From positions 26,426,125-26,490,124 of the forward strand of contig JACBWW010000004.1 in assembly GCA_020086605.1 (NCBI GenBank): a DNA stretch of 64,000 nucleotides, given 5' to 3'. A program made the position numbers and the translations under genes. This stretch comes from Lanius collurio. Taxonomy: Eukaryota; Chordata; Aves; Passeriformes; Laniidae. The notes beneath the pieces were generated by a model that worked only from the letters and a program-made list of their open reading frames with translations, did no database searches and was not told the origin of the DNA. Below are positions 37,771 through 49,900 of this stretch, piece after piece (positions within the stretch are counted from its first letter, which is position 1; the number at the start of each line of letters is the position of its first letter).

Positions 37771-38534
37771 GGATTTTATCCCTGCACTAAATCACAGTAA
37801 GAAGAAGGGTGTTTCTTTTTAATCTTATATCTATTTTTTTTTTAAAGCTGTAGAGTTCTCCATCGGTACTGAGACTTGTCCATAATGGACACTTCATGCT
37901 AGAGATTGCTGAGCTGCATATGTTTATACCTATGCTGTACTCTTCCTGCTCTGACAGAATCATGCACAGAGGTTAGGTTCCGGTTTAACTGTTTCCAGTT
38001 TCTAGAACTGGAATCATTGAGGATGACACAGTTCTCTAGAATCACATTAAGTGACTGGAACACAAAGAAGAAACTAAGTTCTCACCTGACCAAACTTTAA
38101 CATTTCAATTCTAATTCTAACTCAGACTTAATTCTAAGGAAAAAAAAAAAAATCTTTCTACTCTCTTGGCTATCATTTTATCTTAGTGCTAAATCTGTGA
38201 AGCATCCTGTCACTATGGTTATCCTTGCAATGCTTGAACCATGGGGGGAAAAAAAAACCCCAAACTCATCTTTTTGTTATGATGCAAAAAAAAAAATAAT
38301 TTATAATACATATAACTTTAATTTAAATGTAGTATTTAAAAACAATTTATAATTTTCAGACTTCTAGAACTGATTCAGTTTTTTTCTAAAAGCGTGTTAA
38401 TTCCATGTCTACACACTGATTTTGTTATACATTCCTACACTGTTAACTTTTTGTTATTAAGTCCTGAATAGTATACCCATCCTTGTACCATGACCTATAA
38501 AGAGCAACTCTAAGTCCAAGTAAATATATTTTAC

Positions 38535-39307
38535 CTGCTGTCTTGCAATTGTATTCGTGTCCAGTACAAAGGCTTCATGGGACGGCCAGGTTCAATGGCA
38601 GGTTTTCGAGGACCTCGGTTTGAAGATAAAGTGCTATTAAAGAAGAACCCAGGCCCAGGAGGTGGAGGGGGTGGAGGTAACCCAGATCCAGGCAGTGGAG
38701 GCGGAACAGGAGGTCCCAGCCCTGGAAGCGGTGGTGGTGGTGGTGGTGGTGCTTGAAAATTCCTACAGCCTTCGGAAAGTGGAGGTGGCAGTAGTGGACC
38801 GGATCCAAAGGGAGATGTCAGTGAAGTTGGACCCATTGGCAAAGGTGGTGGTGGAGGAACTAAAGATGACAGTGAAGAATCAGGAAGGGGAGGAGGAGGT
38901 GGTGGTGGTGGGGGAGGTGGAGGCAGCATTTGTTTTGTTTGACAAGACAAGACACTTTCTGATGACTGTACATTGTAATTGTCCTTATTTTCACTTTGGG
39001 CAGATATACTATGTGTCAAAGAAGAAATATTAAGCTTTCTGGGTACTATTTGGTTATTTTTCACAGCTCTGTTTTCTTCTTCACTAGGCTTTATGAAAGT
39101 TTCTCTGTCAGTCTGTATACATACATTTCGGTATGCCTTTGGTGGGTTATCATCTTCAGTAGAAACACCAATATCCTTTGCTTTTTCATTTCTTCTGTTT
39201 AACTTATTATCAAGTTCATTCTTCAGATGTGCAATGGTTTCCTCAAGCTGAGCAGTTGATACAGCATGCTCTCCACGAATATGGAATACCCTGAGTTCAA
39301 ACTGAGA
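38535..39307 (-). CDS. FMN1: FMN1 exon E2: coiled-coil end, linker, FH1 domain and start of FH2
   Basis: The largest exon (773 nt) contributes 257 codons plus two bases of a split Arg codon. The acceptor is CTCTGCAG before TCTCAGTTTGAA ([15 protein letters not shown]). Fragment residues 21-60 finish the coiled coil ([19 protein letters not shown]). Residues 70-146 are a polar linker with the conserved stretch [15 protein letters not shown]1 follows: twelve consecutive prolines (38888-38923), a five-proline run, PPP clusters, a seven-proline run and [13 protein letters not shown]1 tracts recruit profilin-actin and feed monomers to FH2. The end, [20 protein letters not shown], opens FH2 and holds the first lasso tryptophan (residue 269), which docks on the partner subunit in the dimer. 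The donor is CAGCAG|GTAAAA. The FH1 sequence differs from the mammalian one, as usual for this domain. The open frame running about 84 nt upstream of the acceptor is intronic read-through. Confidence 0.97.
38649..38929 (-). other. FMN1: FH1 proline-rich domain segment
   Basis: Within E2, about 94 codons hold the profilin-binding FH1 region. It has one 12-proline tract near the N-terminal side, then short PPPPPLP and PLLPPPL tracts, and a C-terminal part with a seven-proline run, PPVPPPLPG and [11 protein letters not shown]. Separating residues are mainly Leu, Gly and Ser. In formins each Pro run can dock a profilin-actin complex, and distance from FH2 affects elongation rate (family knowledge). 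The proline codons are a mix of CCA, CCT and CCC, so the longest tract is not a pure trinucleotide repeat. The complementary plus strand is strongly G-rich here. Confidence 0.9.
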
Positions 39308-42265
39308 CTGCAGAGCAACAAGAAAAAAAACCTTTAGTGTAAATTTTTCTTGAGATTTTTTTTGCAGTCTATTAAAAATCTTCACATTCAAACTAGGTTC
39401 TTACATCAAGCAAAGAGAGAAATACTTCCCTTTCCCCGTTCTAAATGGTTTTATTGCAAGCTGTTACATAATTGGATAGTTACTAATCTTTAAAGAAATG
39501 TAAGAACGGTGCATTTCAAGAAAACATACTTTGTAAGTAAAAATCCAGCACATTGATTTGGACAAATTTTAAACTGTACATTATCTTTAAGCAGACTTAC
39601 CGGTTTTTAATTGAATGCAATAATTAATGGTATATTATGGAAAATATGTACCTTTTCCAAATGTTACTCTATTTAATGACATGTGTTTATTGGTCATTTC
39701 AGTTCATAAAAGAGATAACATGTTAGGAAGTAAAAAATACATTAAACACAACAGAAGTTGAAATGCATTCAAGACAAAAATATTAAATAAACAAAATAAT
39801 TTCTCAATCTATTAAGTGTTATCATCAATAAAATTCACAGAGGTACACATAAATTCTTCAAGTTTATCTTTACTATTAGATTAAAATTTCAGTTCTTCCA
39901 GATATATTTTAATCTACAACTCAGGAAAATAAATATTAGAACCAAGAGAATCAAAAGGATTTCACTGAAGAAGTAAGGAAAGAAGGATGGAAAACCCCCC
40001 CACTTTTCTTACTATAAGTCAGAAAGACACAAAATGCTTGGCACCGAAATATCTTCTTTAAATAATCCAATGTAATCCAATTCTGCTATTCCAGGTTATA
40101 TCCCTACAAGTTATTTCCTGTTATGCCACGATACTATGAGGCAGCTGGCTGATGTTACCATGATTCTTTGCAAGGCAATGACTCCTGAAAGAGAGTTTTC
40201 ATGGTTCTTTTAGGATCCCTCTACAAAAGGGAAGCCAACCTTTCAAAAGAAACAGCTAAAGAGCTGCGATTTTCCCAAATTCCTACAGGCACAGCAATTT
40301 ACACCTAAAATTCCCACACAGTGCTTGTCAGAAACGGCAACATGGCACTTCCTACTTACCATTCCAGTTTGAGTAGTAGGTTAGAGCTACTAGTTTACAG
40401 CATTAACTAATATGCATCCAAGTCACACGTGTGTAGCTCAGTATGGCAAATATAGAGTAAGGTAATGTGATTTCATATTGTAAAATGAAGCTTGACTAGA
40501 TATGCAAACAAGATATGCTATTTCTTACAGGAGTATGATCAGCTTGAATTCAAATCAATTTCTTAAGATAAAATCCAAAGTAAACAATCTGAAAATACTG
40601 GGTACAAAATGCTTCTTTACACTGGCAAGTGTAAAGGTGGAAATCAAGTTTAGTCTTACAAAGATAATCAGAGAACTGCATTGGAAACAACCCAATTTCT
40701 ATTAGGTTTATAGAAGACTCAGGACAAATATGTGCAACACAATACATTTGCTTAGCTTTTTTCCTTTTCCTACTATTACTCTATTGGAACTCAGCTTTAT
40801 TATTAGTTCAATTCAACTATCTCAAGATTTTCTGCCATTTGAATTGCTCCAGAGAAATTCCTTTTCTTTTTAAACTTGGCATACTGATCCATAAATGAGG
40901 TAATGAAGTGAGTTTGCCTTAAGAAATTTAACTGTTTGTTTGGTTTGGGTTTTTTTTATCATAGCACTTTGCTCCTATTGGACATCAAAACCTCCCTCAT
41001 AGAACACTTTACTTTGAACGTAAGAGATTTTCCCAGCAGTAAATCTGAAGCCACCTTAAAAACACACTGTAAAACAAGCACAGTATCTAACAAAACTATT
41101 TATTACATTTAAATGGACAGGAAAACCAACTGTGTTAGTATTATAAACCTTTCCTAATACAGACCTCCTGTCTTTAATTTACAATATACAATTGGTAGTT
41201 TAAAGTGAAAATTATATTTGAGGTGATAGAAATAAAAGCAAGAGAAAGCCTTAAACTTTCACATTTTCAGAACTATTTTCTATTACTTAAAAAAACTCCA
41301 TAAACACAAATTAAAGCTAAAATTACTAAGCATTACTAATTACAAAAAATAAGTATTACTTACACTTGTAATAAGTAATAAAACAATTTTATTTTAATTT
41401 AATTACTTTTCATCTCAGAGTAATTATTCACCAAAGTAAGATTAAGTAATATTGAAACCTATTCAGCTTATATACCTATGATAATATTTTCAACAAAAGT
41501 GTCAAGAATATGAATATTATTTACTATTTTCATATATATACACTTAAGCAATACATACATATTCTTAATAAAGGTCTGCTTCCTGAAAAATATTTTTTAA
41601 AAGGAGATGAAAGGCTCTAAAGTCAGATGATGAATCAAATGGACAGCAAACATCATCAGAATATAACAGTTTGGTCACAACTATTTTAAGCAAGATGAAA
41701 TGGAAAAAAAATTCAGCAGGAAAACAAGACATCCGAGGGAGGAAAGGTGTGGGAGGAAGGCTGGAGGAGCAAAAGATAAGAGAAGGCAGCTGAAACTAAA
41801 GCGTATAAAACCACCCCATGCATGAATGAACTTGATTTATTTCTGAAGACAGGTAGAGGATTTTGAAACCTATCAAAGAAAATTTCTGTGTATATTAACA
41901 CACAAAACGAAAGCAAGACACTACAAAGAACAGTGTGGGAGATGTTCATCTGCAAGATTTAGATATAAAAGATATCAATTTTTTCGTTTGAGAACTGCAT
42001 TTGCCACTTTGCTGGCTGGTTGCTTGCTTCCCAGCAACACACACACAGAAGAAATCTGGATTGTATCGCTACATTCAGTGCCAAATAAACTAGTGCAAGG
42101 AACATATTTCTATTCCCCTGACCATTTCATTTTCTTGCAGCATTAATCTGCTCTTTCAGAGAGTGTATCAAGTTAAGCCCTCAAGCCTTGGTCTGTTGAG
42201 GTTCTCTGGCTTTTCACTGTATCAGTGACTCTTGCCAGTCAGCCACTGATACGACTCCCTCTCCT

Positions 42266-42287
42266 GCACACACACACGCACACACAA
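42266..42287. repeat. (CA)n microsatellite, interrupted
   Basis: A CA dinucleotide run with one CG interruption. A shorter CA run lies near 42034-42046. Confidence 0.85.
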
Positions 42288-45200
42288 AATTGAAAGTAGA
42301 GATAATTTTTTTCCAGATTACTGTTACAAATACAAATTAGAGGCACAGATGTTTCAATAAAGCCTTATTTTCTCTTCATCCTGCTATCTTAAAAGAAAAA
42401 GCCTTAATGTGCTGAAATCTGATTTCAATCACCAATTTGAAAGAACCTCCCTAGTATCTTAAACCTAATCCCTACAGCAATGTGTTACTGAAAAAAGTTG
42501 CCTTACTTTGGTACAATCTTTCTTGCATTCATTGTCAATATTAAATAGACAAAGAATATTCTATTAAGCTGAATTACACTGTTAAAATTCTGAATTCACA
42601 ATAATATTATCTGACAAGGAAACAGTCTGAAAATACATGCTACAATTCAAGAAAGAGAGCTGCAGCATGCATAGCCACAGAAGGGATTGCTCAGTGGTAT
42701 GGCAATTCTAAGGGAAAAGGATCTGTGAAGGACAGCACACCACAGACTGACTGAGTCAACTCTTAGGATAAAAGGAAGTTCATATGCAAAAAAAGTAATC
42801 TTTTTGCTTTATTCAGTACTAACAGCTGTGTGTCTTTTCAGTTTAAGAGAAATGATGTCCCTGTGCTCATGATCACTGCTATTGAATCGAGGCAGCTCAT
42901 TTGGTCTTAATTTTCAAGGTTCAATCAACAATGCCTTTTGTTTCCACCTCACCCTTACTGGATAATTCTCCCCTTGTTTCCTTAGTTTCTTCCTGTTTCT
43001 ATTGCTGAAGAATACCTTCAGTGAACCCTTAAATTTCCTTTGCAAGACGTGATTCAGCTTGAGTGTTGTCAAATGCCCTGTTCTATTCTGAATTCTAAAA
43101 CTAGCTTTCCTGGCTAATGTAACTCTTCTTCCATTTTTCCACCCAATACCCATTTTGTAGAGGTTGAGTAAGGAGGCAGTTCTGTCCATCTTTCTCCTTG
43201 ATAAAACGTATTTGCTTCCAAATCTGCTCTTGCTTGGAACACAGGTTTCAGAGTTTTTGCACCTCTGATTCTGACTAAAGAAGGTTCTTGCCTATTTTGC
43301 TTTTCAGACCTCACTAGTGCAGTTGCACTTACAAATCAGTTTCTTTAATTCACCAAGATTTGTCTGTATCTGCCATTGAAATGGACATGATCCATTTTCC
43401 TTGAGTATAATCAACTCACCAAGGAAATGATCTTGGCTGACTCTCAGATCCCTTGAACACAGACATTTATATATGTAAGCTTAGAAAGTCTGTATTATTC
43501 TCTTCCTAAAAAATTACTTCTGTTAATGGGTAAAATAAAAACCACCCCTTAAAAATAAAAAGGGAAAAAGATCCCTCTTACTAAAATACATGATATAAGA
43601 GAATTATGCAAATATCCAAACCCACTGATACACTGTAACCTGGAAAACAACAGGAGTGTTTGGATTGGCCTTCCAGCATCCTCCTGTTTTATCACTTTAC
43701 ACCCATGCCCGTGTATGACTCCACAGACCTTTTGGCACCTGTTAAGTGACTTGACACAACACAGAGAAAAAAGACAAGACATATTTTCTGACAATGTCAA
43801 CAACTCAGCCGTGGTCCCACGGGACCCAGGAAATTATGAAGCATATGCTCAAAGAAGAAAAATTCCCAACAGTCAACCAGTGCATCACAGTGCTATTAAC
43901 TATTACAGTACCACATAACAAATAATAAATTAATCACAAAAGCAAAAGGCTAAATCCTCCCTTCATGTAACCAACAGCTTGTCTAAATGTCTTTGAAATG
44001 ATAGTGTAGATTAAAACAGACAAATCTCAATACTAATGTGACAACTTTTTTCTGTGCTCTGATATGTTAAAGAAAGATTACAGTCTCATTTATTACAGTC
44101 AATACAGACAATTAAATGCAATCAACTCAAGTATATTTGTTGTTGTGTTACTGCTTTATATAATGTGATTTTAAGTGAACAAAAACTTTTTAACCATGAC
44201 ACAGAATTGCTCTGATATGAAAAGCTGTAGAACAATGTGTATGTATGAATACAAGGGAAGTATAAATTTCTACAGCAATCTACATTCAAAAATCAGTTGC
44301 TAACTTGTTATTAGTCAATTATTTGCACCACAAATGTTTAAAAAAATCCTAAGAATTTTAACAGTAAAACATAAAAAAATTGTTCTCTAAAACACTGTTC
44401 AGAGCAAACAATATGCAGAACTTCTGCTTTGAAATTAGCAAGTTCATGCTCCAAAGTCAATGCCTAATACTTTTTCACTAGCATTTACAGTGTAATTCTA
44501 CTCTGAAAAGTGACTGTGTAAAAATGACACCTATTTAATGAACAAAGCTGTTCTAGGTATATCAGAGACAGATTTCTTCTTTAACCCAGAAACACACACT
44601 TTTACAAGTTTTTACTCTAATTAGAGTGGAAAAATAACGTATTAGGAAGAAAGTGAGCTCAATTTTATTCCCTTCTCTGACTTTTATACAATGATTGTTA
44701 CATCTAATTAGTTACTTATGCCAAGCCATGAAAATTAAAAAAAGTGGGAACAAAGAAGAGACAAAGTATCCAGCAACATAGTTATTAGAAGTGGAAATGC
44801 TCCAGCGAGGAGGGATATTAAAAGAGAAAGGAAAAAAAAAAAAAGATAAGAATTATTGAGTTGCCAATGAAAAGCTTATTTTCCAGACTTTACAGCTTTT
44901 TTTCTTAATAGTATTTTGGCCATCAAAGTAGTGTGCATAGAAAAGAGAGGAAAAACAAATTTTTCACTGAGAGCCTCTAACTTCTTGGTTTTGCTCATTC
45001 TAAGTAATTTAATCTTCAGTTTTTGGAAGAGTTCACACTTTTTATTCTTCTATTGTGTTGACAAAGGAAAAGAAGCTCCTTTTTGTTGAATCTCTGTCCT
45101 TGAAAAAACATACATTTGTTTTAAATTTTAACAACAATCAGAGATTTAGCAAAGGATTTCTCCACAGGGAAAAAAAAAGTCAAACCCATGCCAGTTTACA

Positions 45201-46190
45201 TAAAAAGCAAAATTCCTCTCTAACAAATACATCAACAAACATAACAGTTACATATAGTACATCATCACCATCAAGGGCACACAGTAAGGACTGTTCCTAC
45301 ACCTCACAGTAAAAAAGTAATGACTGAACATTCTCAAACATTCCCAGATCTCTAAATATTTGTGTAGGCCATGAATAGAGCCCAATTCTCTTTCCAATTT
45401 AAAAATAATAAATATGTAGCTCAATAGAGGAAATGTAGCAAAAGAAGTTGGGATGAAATTTGATCACAGCAGGTATACAGAAAAATGTTTTTCTATATAT
45501 ATATTTTATATTCAGTTATTTAATTGGCATTTGTGAAGCTGAGAAAGAAATAGTCTTACAGCCAGCAATTTTGAAGTATAAAATTATTAGCATAGCACAT
45601 AATTAAAATATACCTACTTACACTGCAACATACATTTTATTTTAAATACCAAGTGTATGATTATACATAGGAACAAAAATAACTTAAAATTCACATAAAA
45701 TTTCAAGCACTAATTAACTCCAAGTTTTACAAAATAAATATTTACCACAAAAATATACATCATATTTTTAAAAATAAAGGCAAATGAACAACTGAATAAG
45801 TGTATGAGAAAGCAATACACTCAATAAAAGTAGATACTTAATAGCAATTTAAGGAAAAATTATTTTTGAGAAATGCACTGTTTTGTACTCCATTTGCTAT
45901 TACTTCTGGGGTTTTCTAATTCTTTGTTAGAAAAGCTTCAAAACCAGCAAACTGCTCTTCTCTTTATACAAATAAAGAATGAGAAATTGAAGATATTAAC
46001 AGAATGATACCTGCTTTCACTGCTGAAAAAAAAATTCAAAAGCATAATTTTTAAAGTATTTAAATTTCTATATTCTTTATTTATTTATATTTCTATATTC
46101 TATATTTCTAATATTCCTCCAAAAGTCAAAACTATTCTGGATGTAGCCAGGAACATGGTCATGACATTTCTGAATTTGTTTGCACTTATA

Positions 46191-46221
46191 ACATATATAT
46201 ATCTATATATCTATATATCTA
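46191..46221. repeat. (ATATCT)n / AT microsatellite
   Basis: ATATATATATCT followed by repeated ATATATCT units. Confidence 0.85.
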
Positions 46222-46877
46222 AATACTGCTTTTGTACAGACTCAGTGATGCATACAAAGTTAAAATACATTTATTAAGATCCTCAGCTATTCTTCATTCT
46301 TACAGTCACTTGCATTACCCCTTTGTTTTGTTCCCATAACTCCTTTCCTGGCAATTCCCAGCGCTGTTTCCCTCTTCAACTTTCCTATTTCATCTTCTAC
46401 GCACATTCAACTGGACACTACATAGAAAATGTGTCACTGAAATTGATATATTCATTATAGGCTTGTTGACACCCTTCACTTTTTTTTAATTACTATAAAT
46501 GTATTCTTCTCCTAAATTAAATACCATTCTTTAACAATTCGATTCTTTCTCTATGCTTTCTGTCTTCACTGTGTTTGCAATTTTCCAGGATCCAGAATCA
46601 ATAATAGCCAGGCTAACATCCTTCCAGTTGCAAAGGCTGTGTTCCTGTCTCCAACAAGAAGTGCCTGTCAGATTTGCAAGCCTTTGGCCAGTGCACTTGT
46701 AAATATTGAGTCTAGTGGATCTATAAGGACAGAGAATAGGAAACAGCTGAGTGTTCTGTCTTTTTTTTAATAATATATATGTGCCATGAGCTTAGGAAAA
46801 AAAAATAAATCCACAACTGTACTTATCAAGTCTGCTGACAGTAGAATACAGTGGGAACAGGAATTGAATCAGGTACA

Positions 46878-46982
46878 TGGAATGATCCTTGGGTGTCCTA
46901 GGCAGGGCCAGGAGTTGGACTTGATGACCCTCATGGATCCCTACAACTCCAGTTGTTCTGACTTCTGTGATTCTGATTCTTT
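46878..46982 (+). mobile_element. CR1 LINE, short 3' end, plus strand
   Basis: The plus strand reads CCTTGGGTGTCCTAGGCAGG, GCCAGGAGTTGGACTTGATG and finally TTCTGTGATTCTGATTCTTT, which is the sense 3' end of CR1 with its (ATTCTNTG)-like tail. It is the only recognisable CR1 in this window opposite to FMN1. Confidence 0.88.
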
Positions 46983-49900
46983 CTCGCTAGTGATAAGCTT
47001 TCACCTTAGTGTGAGGTAACAAACACACCTCCATTTTTATCACTATCAGAGGAGTATGAAGAGCCATGCAAAGCAGATCTATGAGACAAGGACACTGGAG
47101 ATGTTTTCTGACTAGGACCATGTATTTTAAGAGATTGTTCTGTACAAGACACAAACCACCTCTTGCATTGTGGGCTGCACACAGTCCTTTATTCTTTTAA
47201 GCTCCAACATCTTCATTGGCAGTTCTTTGTGGACCTTCCATTATCGCTTCTGTGCACTTTTCCATGCTCCTCACAGAGTGATCTCCAGGTTGCTTTAAAG
47301 TCTTCTTTGCTCATCCTGATCGCCTTGTGTCTGCTCTATAAATGTTTCTGTCAAGTAACATGCACTTAGGTATTGCTTCCTGCCCATACACATATCCTTC
47401 CTTCAGTCCTTCCCCAGTTAAGAACTACTATCCAATCATTTTAGATTACACAATAACTCATTTGGAGAATTTTGTTATGCAATACACAGCTCACAACAGC
47501 TCATCTCTAGTTTTTTTTCTACAGCTGTCCTACACACGTCACTTTACTCAGATCAACCCACTTAAAAAGGGTAAATAACTTCTAATGAAATAATGAAATA
47601 ATCAGATACAACCCTTGATGTGCCCTTGAAATTTCTTGGTAATCTTTTAAGATCCTGCAAACATTATGAATTCAAGTATATGGAAAAATCTCTCTAATTA
47701 TGTCCACTGCACACCACAGGACACTTCACATTTATGGATCCTATTATATTCACTTCATCATCCAGTAAATGATGTACTCTACTATGGAATCTCTGTGCCT
47801 ACAGAGAAATTTCACTAAAATCTAAATTCTTGTCTCTGGTTTATATTAAACAAAAAATTATTAATGCCTTGGATTCACTAACTTCTTACCATATCACATT
47901 TGCTAAACAATATCATTCCTTGAGACAAATGATAAAAAAATCTAAAAAACTAGAGTAAATAGTACTTCTAAAAGCCAACTGTTAACAACATGTGCTTAAA
48001 GGGGTAAATTTCAGGTTATTAATACATCCACTAGAATCTGCCAAAAATAAGTGTACAGCAGCTACCTGTCAGGCCTTGCAAAAGAGAGCAATCCTTGTAG
48101 AAAGCGACCATTTGTTGATTCTTCCTAAATGTAAGACAGATTATGCTAGGAAAAATAAATCCTAGATAATATGTAAAAAATGGGTATCCAGTTAAATTGA
48201 GACCAACCTATAAATTTCTAGGAAAACTGGTAATTTTGTGGACAATTTAATTGGCAAAATCTCTAAATATTGTTAACCTCTGCCGAACATTTAAATTCTG
48301 CAGAATGGAATGAGGTGATTCTGCACGCAACACACCAACAAATGTAAGTATATATTGCATGTAACTTCTCTAAAGCAAAGCTAATAAAACAATGAAACCA
48401 CACCATAGGCTAAAAATTAATTTCAATCTTTTGTTGAACTAGGACCATGAACAGTTAACACGCAAAATGCAAACATTCCTTTCCTATCCCAAACTTTGCA
48501 GTAACTATCCTACTCTGTTTTTTACTTGCAGCTGCTGCCTTAGTCTTAGGACAGCCTCTGTTACTATGTGTGTAGTATAGATACAAGAATACTAATACCT
48601 ATTCTCTGTGGTGGAGTTCAGATTACATGCAAGGAGAAAAAAAAAACCCCAAACATTCCTAATAAAATACTTTAAAAAACAATATATAGAAATCTATACT
48701 GATAATTAAATTTCTACATTAATAATTTGTTTTGATAGTAATTTACTTGAGACAAGTTACAGTATTTTTCAATTTCCAGGGAAATTACATGAATTATTTT
48801 TATTGACACATACTTTTTTTTTTACATTTGGCACGTAAAATGTGAAAACAATGCAAAAAATGGCTGAAAACAAGTTGAAGATGAAGTTTCAGTGACAAAA
48901 ACTACAGAGGCAGTATGGATCCAATAAGAAAACTGATTGTAGTAGAGAGCAAGTTGTCTCTGATCTTGGGAGAATGTTTTTGGACACCTAACAGCTTTTT
49001 TATTACTGTGGCTGATTAAAATGAAAAGCCCTACTACTAAAATGTTCTTTTTGATGAGGTTTTTTGCCATGAACTATAGACCTTGCAGTCCAGTGGGATA
49101 CAAATCCTTTGATCCTGTGCAGTCACATAAATTCAAAGTCGTAAACCAACATTGAATTTGATTTTATTAGTGTGGCTGATGTTGCCAGAATTGTAATGCA
49201 ACCTTGTTTTTCTTCTCTTTTCTTCCTTTTCTTTTGGGGAGGGGATGGAAAGGGAGTTTACAGTCAACATTGCTTCACCATATAAAGAACTAATTTCTTT
49301 GGCCACCAGGCTACAAGATAAGCCATTATAACAAAGCTTTGTAACTATATAGGAAAGCAATGGTATATGTTGCAAAGTTGCAACCAATTATTTGGTTTAA
49401 GTTAAAGTTGAAGCAAAAAGCATTATTAGTAAAGCACAAGGAAAACAGTAACCAAAGATAAAGTTACATATCTATTGAAGGATAATGAGCAGCAATGAAT
49501 ACTACTTCTCAACAGGAAATATTCAGCTAAAGAGTGCCACGAGAATAAAAAAAAGTAACTCTATACTTTTAGAAACTGACCATTTTTGTTCTTCATAATG
49601 AACACAATTTTTGTCTAAAAGTTGTCAGAATTTTTAGAGATTATTAGTCTCCCATCAAAATAAAGAGTGTTCTCATGTGCAATCAAAATGAAAACAGAAA
49701 TTCTACATGGATAAACAGAAGTATAACATCAATTATGGAAATGATCCTGTATTTCTGTAAAAGACATACCCAATTTAAACATTTACTACATGCTAATTAT
49801 GCATCACCATACTACTCTAGACATTCCCATTATAGAATTTGAAAAAAAATATTGCACACTAAAATCTCTTAGAAAAACCAGCCTTGGTCAATTACTCAAG

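Larger units (their letters stand above)
34902..38534 (-). other. FMN1: FMN1 intron E2-E3
   Basis: Phase 2 intron of 3.6 kb. It has an extremely AT-rich block (about 36600-36880), a CR1 fragment (about 37408-37770) and A-runs near 38142, 38255 and 38286. Confidence 0.85.

Noticed and set aside
38662..39033. Plus-strand frame with poly-Val/Glu-rich translation across the FH1 exon
   Set aside because: It is the antisense shadow of the proline codons of FMN1 E2.
39308..39391. In-frame ATG and 28 codons upstream of exon E2
   Set aside because: Sequence before 39307 contains the acceptor tract and AG; the E1-E2 join preserves the frame and matches known formins. Read-through is by chance, although an alternative start here cannot be fully excluded.
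49230..49260. G-rich word as possible G-quadruplex
   Set aside because: Only three runs of three or more G are present, so it does not meet the usual four-run pattern.
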